DNA of 32,963 nucleotides from Myxococcales bacterium. Lineage in GTDB: Bacteria; Myxococcota_A; UBA9042; GCA-2863065. The notes below the pieces were generated by a model that saw nothing but the letters and a program-made list of their open reading frames with translations, did no database searches and was not told the DNA's origin. Location of the stretch: positions 1-32,963 of the forward strand of contig JADMJS010000142.1 in the NCBI GenBank assembly GCA_018780435.1, read 5' to 3'. This document shows, piece by piece, positions 1 to 7,684 of the stretch. A program made the translations under genes and the position numbers. How positions within the stretch are numbered: position 1 is the first letter of the stretch; each line of letters starts with the position of its first letter.

Positions 1-1084
1 CGGGGTGGTGCGCGAAATTCGGCTCCCGCCCGTTGACTTCCAACCATAGCAGGAGCTTGACTGGGTCGTCGGTGATGATGCCGTCGACCCCAAGCGCGAG
101 CAGCCGCGTCATGTCAGCCGAGTCGTTCACCGTCCACGGCTGAGCGATCAGGCCTCGCGCGTTGGCCCGCGCCATGGACGCGGCGTCGACCACCGCGAAT
201 GGCGGTTGCCAGACGGAGGCGCTCGTCTGCCATTTTGCGAACCCCGCGTCGTCGAGCATCCCCAGCTCAAGCGACTCGCTCAGGTTCATGCCGGTGACCC
301 ACTCCGGATGCCGCGCTCGCACGAACTCGAGAGGCTCAGCAGCGAAGGAGACAAGCAGGACGCTGTCGCCGGCGTCGCTTGCATCGATCAGGTCGACCAC
401 GGCGCCCGCCGCGGACAGTGAGTCTGTCTTGAGCTCGAGGCTCATACAGACGCCGGGATACCGAACGAGGATCTCCTCGAAGCTCGGGATCCGGAGCCCC
501 TGGCCACGGTACGCGCCAGAGTCGAAGCGATACCCCGCGTCGAGCGCCTGCAGGGACTCGAAGCTGAGCGCGATGACGGCGCCTTCGCCATCGGTGGTGC
601 GGTCCACCGTGTCATCGTGGATGACGACGACAACGCCGTCCGCGCTGACACGGAGGTCGAGCTCGATTACGTCGGCGCCAATCGCGATGGCGTGGTCGTA
701 GGCGGCCAGCGTGTGTTCAGGACGAAGGCGTGCACCACCCCGGTGCGCGACGACTTGGGTGGGCCCGCCGGGCGCGAAGCAGCGGTTCGTCACGCGGCCG
801 CCTCGATCCGAGGGACCGAGATCGGTCACGTTTGTGTCGGGGAGACCGAGATCCGTGGCCTGTTCAGTGTCAGCGCTCGCCTTCATGTCCTCGCCCGACG
901 TGCCGTCGACCGGTGGGCTGCCCATGCCGATTTCGCTAGCCGCGTCGACAAAAGTGTCGCCTGCCGGTGACGCCTTCTCCTCGCCACAGGCGGCGCCAAC
1001 CACGAGCGTCACCCACAGAGCGCGACTGACGCGCAACGTAGCCCCACTTGGGGCCGTTCCGACGCTCGGGCTAGGCCAATTCAT
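1..1084 (-). CDS. Glycerophosphodiester phosphodiesterase, putative lipoprotein (3' end outside window)
   Basis: The frame is open from ATG 1084 to the window edge, giving 361 visible residues; the C-terminus lies outside. The family hydrolyses glycerophosphodiesters to glycerol 3-phosphate plus an alcohol in a metal-dependent TIM barrel. The expected catalytic residues are visible: HRGG at H114, E141 and D143 in IELDL, H156 in VIHDD, and the late GVDGIITDDP strand. The N-terminus has a hydrophobic stretch ending in GAAC, a weak lipobox, so export as a lipoprotein is likely but not certain. About 75 acidic, low-complexity residues rich in D, T, S and P separate it from the barrel, as in other lipoproteins here. 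The 195 bp up to the next gene (1085-1279) hold no gene I can support. No good Shine-Dalgarno precedes the ATG, so the start is less certain than the function. Confidence 0.85.
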   Translation of the reverse strand, partial: MNWPSPSVGTAPSGATLRVSRALWVTLVVGAACGEEKASPAGDTFVDAASEIGMGSPPVDGTSGEDMKASADTEQATDLGLPDTNVTDLGPSDRGGRVTNRCFAPGGPTQVVAHRGGARLRPEHTLAAYDHAIAIGADVIELDLRVSADGVVVVIHDDTVDRTTDGEGAVIALSFESLQALDAGYRFDSGAYRGQGLRIPSFEEILVRYPGVCMSLELKTDSLSAAGAVVDLIDASDAGDSVLLVSFAAEPLEFVRARHPEWVTGMNLSESLELGMLDDAGFAKWQTSASVWQPPFAVVDAASMARANARGLIAQPWTVNDSADMTRLLALGVDGIITDDPVKLLLWLEVNGREPNFAHHP

Positions 1085-1279
1085 TGGGCGCCGCGTCACG
1101 ATCCAATGGGGTCGGTCGACGCGGCGCTGCTGTCCGCACAGCCGGCGGCGATCGCGAAGCGGACGCCGTGACGAGGGGCGCGGCGCGCGAACAAGGACGG
1201 CGAGGAGAGGCGCTTCACGGGTGGAACGATACCCTCCCACGCCTGACGGAAGCAACGCACGCTGCGGCCCCTGGTGCGG

Positions 1280-2779
1280 CTACTCCGAAAGCACGTAAAA
1301 CCGCGGGAGTTCAACCGCGCTCGGCGCACCAATCACAGATTCTCCCACGGCGTCGATCGCTTCCGTGGCCGCTGCAGGCAGAGTGACGGCGAGGGGCCCC
1401 TCGCTCGGGAACGCCCAGACCGCCCAGACGCGTTCGCCGGTCGGGCCCTGCAGGACATATCCCGTGACGCCCTCGGGCACGTCGGGCGCGGCGAGCGCGG
1501 CGGTGATTCGGTGCTCGGCGAATCGGTGCCCGAGGAGCGCGAACGCCTTCCCCGCGGGCTTCAGGGTCGGGGGATCGGCCCAGGTGTAGAGCCCAAACGC
1601 GTCCTCCGGCGGAAACTGAGCGAAGTTCGGACCGTCGTCGAGGTTGAACCAGCACCGCGGCGTCACGCCGAGCGCGGTCAGCCCCAGCATGGCGCGCGTG
1701 AGGTAGGCGGCCTGACGTGAGGCGGTGACCGGCCCGAAGACCGGCCAGCCGAGCTCGGTGCCCCACAGCGGGCGTACGGGGCCGTCCGCCGCCATCAGGG
1801 CCCGGATCCCCCGCGCCATCTCCTCGAACGGCAGCTCCCCCTTCTGGGCGGGGCCCTCCGGCGGCGCGGCCGGCGGATACAGAGGGTACGGATGAAACCC
1901 CATGGCGTCGTAGCTCGACGCGAGGCCCGGGTGCGCGGCCTGGGCCTTGGTCAGAAACGTGAGGTGACCGTCGATGATCTGTTCATGGAAGAACGGTGCG
2001 CCGAACGCAAAGGTGCATGCGGGGCAGGACGCCCGCCCGGCGGTGGTAGCGAGGGTCAGGAGCTCGGCGAAAGCGGCCGGATCGCCCGACACCGTGGGCT
2101 TCCAGAAGCGGTAGCCGGCGTTGGGCTCATTCCAGATCTCGAACCGCTGGACGCGGTCCTTCACGTGCGCCACCACAGCGCCTACGTAGTCGGCGAAGCG
2201 GGAGAGGTCGTCGGGTGGGTAGAAGCTGTCCGCGCCCTCCGCGGTCGTGGCCCACGCGTTTCCGTAACCGAGGTTCGCGAGCACCTGCACTCCTGCGGTG
2301 TGGTAGGGGTCCACGCGCTCGTCGACGCCTTCGGGGTGGAAGTCGCCATCGGACGGCTCGAGCTCCGCCCAGATCAGCTCGAGCCGTACCCACCGGGCGC
2401 CGAGCGTGCCGAGCGCGGTCGTCGCGAAGGTCTGGCCGGGGCCCGTGCGCGGAACGTCCGAGACGCACAGCCCGGCGCCGATCGGCTCGGACGGGAGCGC
2501 GGGAGGCGCGGCGGGGTCTGGCGGAAGACTCGCGTCCGCGACGTCCTCGCCAATGTCAACTGCCGTGTCACTCATGGCCGCCACGTCATCCACCAGCCCC
2601 AGCACGTCGTCCGCTGTGTCCGGTGCGGGCGGGGCGACGTCCTCGACCGGGTCGGACGGGGTCGTGTCAGCCCGAGGCCCCTCGAACGCCACGTCGGCAA
2701 TGGCGGTAGTGGTCGCCTCCGAGCTACAGCCCAGGGCCAACCACGCCATCGCCAGCCGGCCCGCAAGTCGTCCGATCAT
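1280..2779 (-). CDS. Clan GH-A glycoside hydrolase (GH39/GH5-like), lipoprotein
   Basis: The protein has 499 residues. ATG 2779 is preceded by AGGGG directly upstream. A signal sequence ends in the lipobox LALGC (C18). An acidic linker rich in D, V and P runs to about residue 98, followed by a TIM-barrel glycosidase domain. Clan GH-A hallmarks are visible: FEIWNEPN with the probable acid/base E218, and LWGTELGW with the probable nucleophile E342. The stretch VRLELIWAELEP near 131-142 and FHPYPLYPP near 295 also match GH39/GH5-type sugar-binding strands. It is likely anchored in an envelope membrane and acts on an extracellular or periplasmic polysaccharide; the substrate cannot be read from sequence. 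The C-terminal ~90 residues look like a small beta domain. Class confidence is high; exact GH family is uncertain. Confidence 0.82.
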   Translation of the reverse strand: MIGRLAGRLAMAWLALGCSSEATTTAIADVAFEGPRADTTPSDPVEDVAPPAPDTADDVLGLVDDVAAMSDTAVDIGEDVADASLPPDPAAPPALPSEPIGAGLCVSDVPRTGPGQTFATTALGTLGARWVRLELIWAELEPSDGDFHPEGVDERVDPYHTAGVQVLANLGYGNAWATTAEGADSFYPPDDLSRFADYVGAVVAHVKDRVQRFEIWNEPNAGYRFWKPTVSGDPAAFAELLTLATTAGRASCPACTFAFGAPFFHEQIIDGHLTFLTKAQAAHPGLASSYDAMGFHPYPLYPPAAPPEGPAQKGELPFEEMARGIRALMAADGPVRPLWGTELGWPVFGPVTASRQAAYLTRAMLGLTALGVTPRCWFNLDDGPNFAQFPPEDAFGLYTWADPPTLKPAGKAFALLGHRFAEHRITAALAAPDVPEGVTGYVLQGPTGERVWAVWAFPSEGPLAVTLPAAATEAIDAVGESVIGAPSAVELPRFYVLSE

Positions 2780-2870
2780 CCCCTCTGCCCTCGCCTGCCC
2801 GCGCGTTCTACGCCGGGAGAAACTGCCCGAACCCGAGCCCCTGTCCGAAGCCCGGCGCGAACGCCCCGCC

Positions 2871-3138
2871 TCAAGACGCCACCCGCCCCTTGACTACCAC
2901 GGTCTGCACGGCGCCGTCGCGCCAGTTCACCATGCTAACGAGGCTAAGCAGGCCCTCTCAGGAACCGCAGCGGGAAGCTGTAAGGCGGCCCTGTTCGCAG
3001 GGGTGCGCCCGAGTGCGCGAAGCCGATGACCGTCGCGGGCTCGAACGCGAGGCGGTCCACCGCCTCCGAGCGGTCATGGTCGATCGTGGTGCGCCACCGC
3101 AGGGCGTGGCCATGAACGGCGGCGCGTCCGTAATGAAG
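2871..3138 (-). pseudogene. Decayed gene remnant with probable frameshift
   Basis: Two minus-strand stretches show the strong G/C third-position bias of real genes but lie in different frames. The upstream piece reads through HGHALRWRTTIDHDRSEA and LAFEPATVIGFAHSG to PLRFLRGPA and a stop near 2965. The downstream piece, in another frame from about 2965, reads LLSLVSMVNWRDGAV and ends in GRVAS at TGA 2871-2873. A single-base indel near 2965 would join them into one C-terminus. No in-frame ATG or GTG with a ribosome binding site lies upstream, so the 5' part is missing too. I do not recognise the family. Alternatively, M2933 could start a 20-residue peptide, which I consider less likely. The rest of 2780-3146 holds nothing I can support. 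Confidence 0.35.
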
Positions 3139-3146
3139 TTCAATAC

Positions 3147-3320
3147 TTAGGGGCGATCAGTACAGAGCAGGACCGCCGCCGTGATCGTGTCGCTCTGGGT
3201 CGGGGGGGTGACCGACTGCAGGTCAGGTGTGGTCGCCGTTAGGCTCGCGCCGGTGCCGAACTGGAAGCGGGTCAGATCGCCTCCGGAGAGGTCGCCTTCG
3301 AGCACGAACTGGCGGCACAT
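3147..3320 (-). CDS. Small hypothetical ORF or 3' remnant of a larger gene
   Basis: A 57-residue reading frame starts at ATG 3320, with GGAG six bases upstream, and ends at TAA 3147-3149. Third positions are almost all G or C. It reads as an ordinary beta-rich C-terminus (QFVLEGDLSGGDLTRFQFG, then SLTATTPDLQSV, ending LLCTDRP). The frame is closed upstream by a stop at 3360-3362. Its start lies one base from the start of a plus-strand coding-like fragment. Two real genes starting face to face with overlapping ribosome binding sites are improbable, so this may be the surviving tail of a longer gene. No family recognised. Confidence 0.35.
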   Translation of the reverse strand: MCRQFVLEGDLSGGDLTRFQFGTGASLTATTPDLQSVTPPTQSDTITAAVLLCTDRP

Positions 3321-3321
3321 C

Positions 3322-3489
3322 GTGAGCTCCGACCACCTCACGCCCCGCGGCGGCCAGCCTTACCCGTTCGCGATCCCGGACGGCACGCCGTCGCGCTGTA
3401 ACCCCATCACCGCGCCCGAGACGTGCACGGCGCTCGCGCTCGAAGACCCCGCGCTGCTCCACGGCTATCGCTACCAAGCACCCCAGTAG
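3322..3489 (+). pseudogene. 3' remnant of an unidentified gene
   Basis: The frame from GTG 3322 to TAG 3487-3489 encodes about 55 residues, including LTPRGGQPYPFAIPDG and ETCTALALEDPALLHGY. It has the third-position bias of expressed genes here. There is no convincing ribosome binding site, and upstream of 3322 the same frame becomes Arg/Ser/Pro-rich shadow of the opposite strand. It therefore looks like a gene tail whose 5' part was lost. It ends 7 bp before the convergent stop of the beta-propeller gene. No family recognised. Confidence 0.3.
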
Positions 3490-3496
3490 CCGCCGC

Positions 3497-5872
3497 TCAG
3501 CGATGGCACGGCCGCACTGCCCAGACGGAGAGCGTCCCAGCGTGCGAGGACGCGGCGTAGAGGCGGCTCCCATCCGCTGACAACACGAGATCATTGACGA
3601 ACGCGAGCTCCGGCCCGGTCGCGTGTCCGAAGAGCACGAGCGTCCCGTCGGCGTTGCGCTCGTAGACGGCGATCCGGCTCTCCTGCCGGACGGCAACGAA
3701 GACGAAGCGGTCGTCCGGGCTGAGCTTTACGCCTGCCGCGCCGCGTAAGGGCTCGTCATCACTCGACTCCGTCACCGAGAGCACCGTGGCTTCCCCGGTC
3801 GCTGGATCGTGCGAGAGCGTGACGAGTCTACCGTCGACGGGGTTTCCCACGTAGGCGAAACGTCGGTCGGACGTGAAGGCCACGAACTCGGCGCCGTAGA
3901 GCGCGTCGTTCGGCGTCGCGATCGGGGTCCCGAGCTTACCCGTGGCCTCATCTCGTGGGAGCGCCACCAACGCCCGGCCCCGGTAGGCGGTCGCGTAGAC
4001 GAAGCGGCCATCGGGGCTGACGTCGAGGCTCTCGACACCCGCGATCGCGGGATCGCGCGTGGTCCGGCGATGGACGAGCTCGTCACCCACGACGTCGTAG
4101 TGCTGAATGCAGCTCTCGCCTTCGAACTGAAAGTCCGTCGCGTAGACCTGCCGGCCGTCCGCGGAGAAGACGACGTCGGTCGCGAGGGGCGGCCGCCCAT
4201 CGCAGACCTCGAGTGACACTCGCGCGCGCCAGGTGAGCTCGCCGTCTTCGGCCCGCCGAAGGAGCACGTGGAGCGACGCGGACGAGAGATCGCTCGCCAC
4301 GACGAGCCGGCCGTCCGGCGACACGGCCACGCGGACGACGCCACCCGGCCTCGGCGCGTCCGTGGCCAGGGCGCCGTCCCGTTCGAGGGCGGCTGGGCGC
4401 CGCCGCTCGAGGAGCCCGGACTCGAGGACGCGAAAGACGCCGATGTCATCATCGGTGCGGCCCGCGACGTAGACGTTCTTGCCGTCCGGTGAGAGCCGAA
4501 GTGTGTAGGCGCCCGACAGGCCATCGATGCCGCCGTACATACCGCGCTGCAGGAGCTGCTGCGCACCGGTGGCACTATCGAGGATCTGTAGTGACTCGCC
4601 GAGGCGGCTGGTCACGAAGACCCGGGTGCCCGCCACCGCGAGGTCAGCGAGGCCACGCGCCTCCACGAGGGGAGTGAAGGGTCCGAAGGCGTCGTGGCGA
4701 CCGATCTGCCATTCGAGGCTGGGCAGACGATCGCCCGTGCTCCGGGAGACCGAACGGCTCCCGAGCGACGTCGGGGCGCCCCACTCGGCGAGGGCGGCGC
4801 CATGGAGCGGGGCCGTCACGACGACGTCACCAGCGACCATCGCGGCGGCGGGGAAGGCGTAGGGGTGCAGATCGCGCCAGAGCCGGATCTCGTAGTCGAC
4901 GATGGGGCCAAACTCGACGTGACGACCGAGCGGCGGGCACTCCGGGATGACGCCGGGCGGCCGCAAGGACTCCGTCAGCACCGGCACCTCGCCGGCCACC
5001 CCAAAGAGGAGTACGTCGTGATGGCAGACCCGCGCGACGGTCGCGATCGCCCCATCGGCCGTCAGGCTCACGTGGTCCCCGCCGTCTAACGCGACCGAGC
5101 CCGTCTCCAGGAGTGACTCGGGCGACACGAGGACCCGGGAGAGCGCGCCGTCCGAGAGCGCGACGACGAGGTCACCCGCGCTGGCGAGCCGTCGTCCCCC
5201 GTCGAGAGGGAGCGTGGCGAGCGTCGCCCCGTCGGGCCCGAGCAGGCGCAACCCCGACGCGTCGAGGAGGACCCGACGGCCACCGGACACCGCGACGAGG
5301 TCGAGGCCGCCGGACAGGGGGGTGCTCGCTGGAGCCCCGAGCGGGCCCTCGGGGGTCGTGGTGAACGAGAGGAGCGCCACGTCTGTGAGCGCGTCGAGAC
5401 GGGTCCCGTCGAGGGCGAGCGCCCGGATTGCAGGCGCGACCGTCAGCGCGACCGGCCGGTAGTCGAGGCTCGTGCTGCTCATGGAGTCGAAGCGACCGAT
5501 GCCGGCACCGCTCCCGACGTAAGCGGTCGCGCCGTTCGGTGTCACGGCGACGGCGGTCGGCGCGTCGAGCCCGGAGACGCCGCCCGCTCCTTGATCGAGG
5601 ACCTGGAGCGACGTTAGCGGCGCGTCATCGTTGCAGGCGATGGGGCCGGGATCACATTCGGCGCGTTCGTGCGTGCAGAGCCCCTCGTCGCATCGGCTCG
5701 TGGTGCAGGGGTCGCCGTCGTCGCAGGTCGCGTCCACAACACAGCCGCTCCGGGCAACGACGGCCGAGGCGGCGGGCTCGGCGCTGCACCCGAGGGCCAA
5801 GGACCCGACGGCCGAAAGCCACCACAATTCGAGGGGGCTGCGACGTCGGTGCTGATGGCGACACGTGGGCAT
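3497..5872 (-). CDS. Seven-bladed beta-propeller (lactonase/YncE-like) lipoprotein with Cys-rich N-terminal module
   Basis: I start at ATG 5872, giving 791 residues. An upstream extension of the frame to 6199 is Arg-rich and overlaps the divergent gene, so I rejected it. The signal sequence ends in LALGC (C29). A short Cys module follows (CDDGDPCTTSRCDEGLC, about residues 49-65), shared in style with two other lipoproteins here. The rest is beta propeller. The C-terminal half has at least seven repeats of the [LVF]S[PA]DGRxVY type, for example LSPDGKNVYVAG, VSPDGRFVYATAY and LSADGSRLYAASS, typical of the lactonase/YncE fold. No catalytic site can be assigned, so a binding or scaffold role at the cell envelope is inferred. 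A promoter with GTGACA and TATGCT lies just upstream. Confidence 0.75.
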   Translation of the reverse strand: MPTCRHQHRRRSPLELWWLSAVGSLALGCSAEPAASAVVARSGCVVDATCDDGDPCTTSRCDEGLCTHERAECDPGPIACNDDAPLTSLQVLDQGAGGVSGLDAPTAVAVTPNGATAYVGSGAGIGRFDSMSSTSLDYRPVALTVAPAIRALALDGTRLDALTDVALLSFTTTPEGPLGAPASTPLSGGLDLVAVSGGRRVLLDASGLRLLGPDGATLATLPLDGGRRLASAGDLVVALSDGALSRVLVSPESLLETGSVALDGGDHVSLTADGAIATVARVCHHDVLLFGVAGEVPVLTESLRPPGVIPECPPLGRHVEFGPIVDYEIRLWRDLHPYAFPAAAMVAGDVVVTAPLHGAALAEWGAPTSLGSRSVSRSTGDRLPSLEWQIGRHDAFGPFTPLVEARGLADLAVAGTRVFVTSRLGESLQILDSATGAQQLLQRGMYGGIDGLSGAYTLRLSPDGKNVYVAGRTDDDIGVFRVLESGLLERRRPAALERDGALATDAPRPGGVVRVAVSPDGRLVVASDLSSASLHVLLRRAEDGELTWRARVSLEVCDGRPPLATDVVFSADGRQVYATDFQFEGESCIQHYDVVGDELVHRRTTRDPAIAGVESLDVSPDGRFVYATAYRGRALVALPRDEATGKLGTPIATPNDALYGAEFVAFTSDRRFAYVGNPVDGRLVTLSHDPATGEATVLSVTESSDDEPLRGAAGVKLSPDDRFVFVAVRQESRIAVYERNADGTLVLFGHATGPELAFVNDLVLSADGSRLYAASSHAGTLSVWAVRPCHR

Positions 5873-5880
5873 GGCTGTGC

Positions 5881-5910
5881 AGCATACCGAGTCGCAGTTG
5901 GTTCTGTCAC
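5881..5910 (-). promoter_or_regulatory. Sigma70-like promoter of the beta-propeller gene
   Basis: Read on the minus strand, GTGACA (5910-5905, five of six matches to TTGACA) is separated by 18 bp from TATGCT (5886-5881). The hexamer ends 8 nt before ATG 5872, so the transcript would be leaderless or nearly so. It overlaps the divergent promoter. Confidence 0.45.
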
Positions 5911-5930
5911 AAGGGCTGTTCTGCCATACT
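5902..5930 (+). promoter_or_regulatory. Sigma70-like promoter of the small lipoprotein gene
   Basis: TTCTGT (5902-5907), a 17-bp spacer and CATACT (5925-5930) lie exactly 6 nt before GTG 5937. The spacing implies transcription starting at or next to the start codon. The -35 region overlaps the divergent promoter's -35, so only one polymerase could bind at a time. Confidence 0.4.
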
Positions 5931-5936
5931 GCGCCG

Positions 5937-6680
5937 GTGCGACGTCGTCTCCCACTCTCACGCCCTGCCCTGCGCCTCGCGCTCGTGTCGGTCGCCATCG
6001 CGTGTGAGAGCGCCGGGCCCGAGACCGCCGTCGAGCGCTGCGAGCGCCCGGCGGACGCGACCGTCATCCCCACCACCCGTATTGAGATCGGCCTCTGCCC
6101 ATGGGACGCGCCACGCTGCCGGGCCGGCGACCCCTTCTCGGGCGTCTGGCGCCCCACTGGCCAGGCGATGTGGCTGAACGAGTGCCCGAACGTCGACACG
6201 GACTTCCTCCGCAGCGAGATCGTGGACCGCTACTTCGTCATCTTGCCGGGGAAGTCCCCGGGCACCATCTCGACCGCGGAGTGTCTGACGCCCGACGGCG
6301 ACCACTGCGCCGTGGACGCGGACTTCGAGGTCGTGGACGGCGTCGCTCTCTATCCTCTCGACCGCCTCTTCGACCTCGACGAGGCCGTCGGCTTCGACTG
6401 CACCCGTCGCCAGAAGGATATACTGTACACCTGGGTGTGCGGCGACCTCATGTGGTCGGTCAAAGAAGCGCAAATGGAGCGCTTTGGCCCCGAGTGTGAG
6501 AGCGCGGAAGCGGCGCTCCAGGCGAAGTCCGGCAAGGACGTCCCGCTCGACGGGTGTCGGGTCACCTTCGCGACCTTCGCCGAACGAATTCGGCCCGCGG
6601 CGGAGGCGCAGATTCGCTCCCTTGATCGGCGCGGCCCCATCGATCCCGGTCAGACGGGCCAGCGCAGCCCAAAACCCTGA
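5937..6680 (+). CDS. Hypothetical lipoprotein
   Basis: I start at GTG 5937 (247 residues), because the signal sequence begins there: RRR, then a hydrophobic run ending in VAIAC (C23). An ATG at 5865 is in frame but would add a polar segment before the signal peptide and overlap the divergent gene. The mature protein has about ten cysteines (CERPADA, CPWDAPRC, the LNECPNVD region, CTRRQ, WVCGDLMW, DGCRVTF), suggesting disulfides in an oxidising compartment. The fragment WRPTGQAMWLNECPNVDTDF and the acidic middle do not match a family I know. The gene is divergent from the propeller gene and ends 2 bp from the convergent dehalogenase-like gene. Function unknown. Confidence 0.65.
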   Translation: MRRRLPLSRPALRLALVSVAIACESAGPETAVERCERPADATVIPTTRIEIGLCPWDAPRCRAGDPFSGVWRPTGQAMWLNECPNVDTDFLRSEIVDRYFVILPGKSPGTISTAECLTPDGDHCAVDADFEVVDGVALYPLDRLFDLDEAVGFDCTRRQKDILYTWVCGDLMWSVKEAQMERFGPECESAEAALQAKSGKDVPLDGCRVTFATFAERIRPAAEAQIRSLDRRGPIDPGQTGQRSPKP

Positions 6681-6682
6681 CT

Positions 6683-7612
6683 TCAGCGACGCGGGATCGC
6701 TTCCGCGACGACTCGCCGGATCGCCGCCGCGATGGCTTCGGGCGCTTCCTCCTGAATGAAATGGCCCGCGCGCGTTCGGACGACGTGAGCATGCGGGAGC
6801 TGCTTCTCGAGCCGGTGGATCACGGGCCCGAGCACCGGGTCGCGGTCGCCCCAGACGATCGCCACCGGCACCTGGGCGCCGAGCGCGAAGGCCTGACAGC
6901 GCTGCAGCGCCGGGACGGACGGGTGTTCGAGCGAGTCGGGGACCATTCGCGCCAGGATGAGGGGGACCGAGCTGCCTCTCAGGGGGAGATCGTACGCTCG
7001 GAGCGCGTCCAGGGAGAGGCTGAACGGATCGCCTTGGACGAAGGACATGAAGTGCTGTGCGAAGCCGAGGCGCGTGAAGGCGACGTCCGACAGAATCGGC
7101 ACTCGGGCGAAGCGGTGAAAGGCCGTCGGGCGGAAGCCGGGCTTTGGAGGCCCGATGACGGTGTTCAGGAGGACGAGCCCGAGCAGCCGCTCCGGCGAGT
7201 GAGCCAGGGCATGGAGGCCGATTGGACCACCCCAATCCTGAATAGCGAGGACCACTTGCGCGATACCGAGTGAATCGAGGACCGCCCGGATGATGGCGCC
7301 GTGGTGCTCGATGCTGTGAAAACCCGGCGACGGCGTGCTTGAGTACCCGAGGCCGGCAAGGTCGGGGATGATGAGGTCGAGCCCGGGCGCGGGCGCGCCG
7401 CCGATCTCAAGCGCGGCGACGACCTTGCGCCACAAGAAACCCCAGGTCGGGTTGCCGTGGAGCATCAGCACCGGGACGCGCGGGCCGTCACCGCTGCCGC
7501 GAACGCGCATGACGTGGATGACGTGGTCCTCGCCCCCCGCGCTCACGGCGATGGACTCGTGGTGAATGCAGGCGGGGAGCTGGCGAAGGACGACATCGGG
7601 GAGCGCGATCAC
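6683..7612 (-). CDS. Haloalkane dehalogenase-like alpha/beta hydrolase
   Basis: The protein has 309 residues, a GTG start at 7612 and no signal peptide, so it is cytoplasmic. The alpha/beta-hydrolase core is complete. HGNPTW (H52-W57) is the oxyanion/halide-binding loop. QDWGGPIG holds an aspartate nucleophile, D126, rather than serine, with halide-stabilising W127 next to it. WGDRDPVLG gives the late acid, D248, and AGHFIQEE gives H274. Aspartate followed by tryptophan is the dehalogenase signature, and the acid after the seventh strand resembles the DhlA-type subfamily. The HGN motif instead resembles the other subfamily, so this is a mixed pattern. The family hydrolyses carbon-halogen bonds to alcohol plus halide; the physiological substrate here is unknown. 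Other alpha/beta hydrolases with Asp nucleophiles, such as epoxide hydrolases, are possible. It has its own promoter, divergent from the radical SAM gene. Confidence 0.8.
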   Translation of the reverse strand: MIALPDVVLRQLPACIHHESIAVSAGGEDHVIHVMRVRGSGDGPRVPVLMLHGNPTWGFLWRKVVAALEIGGAPAPGLDLIIPDLAGLGYSSTPSPGFHSIEHHGAIIRAVLDSLGIAQVVLAIQDWGGPIGLHALAHSPERLLGLVLLNTVIGPPKPGFRPTAFHRFARVPILSDVAFTRLGFAQHFMSFVQGDPFSLSLDALRAYDLPLRGSSVPLILARMVPDSLEHPSVPALQRCQAFALGAQVPVAIVWGDRDPVLGPVIHRLEKQLPHAHVVRTRAGHFIQEEAPEAIAAAIRRVVAEAIPRR

Positions 7613-7619
7613 GCGACCG

Positions 7620-7649
7620 ATTTGACGCGCACGCCCGTGCCCTTGTCAA
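7620..7649 (-). promoter_or_regulatory. Promoter of the dehalogenase-like gene
   Basis: On the minus strand a perfect TTGACA (7649-7644), an 18-bp spacer and TCAAAT (7625-7620, four of six matches) end 7 nt before GTG 7612. It is the best -35 element in the window and again implies a leaderless transcript. Confidence 0.5.
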
Positions 7650-7684
7650 AGGAACCGACGGCGCGACCGGGCGGTAGAGGCCAT

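Noticed and set aside
1892..2893. 333-residue plus-strand open frame
   Set aside because: Antisense to the glycoside hydrolase; Arg/Gly-rich with no motif.
5873..6199. 109-residue N-terminal extension of the beta-propeller gene
   Set aside because: Arg/Ser-rich, covers the divergent promoters and overlaps the opposite gene; the signal peptide begins after ATG 5872.
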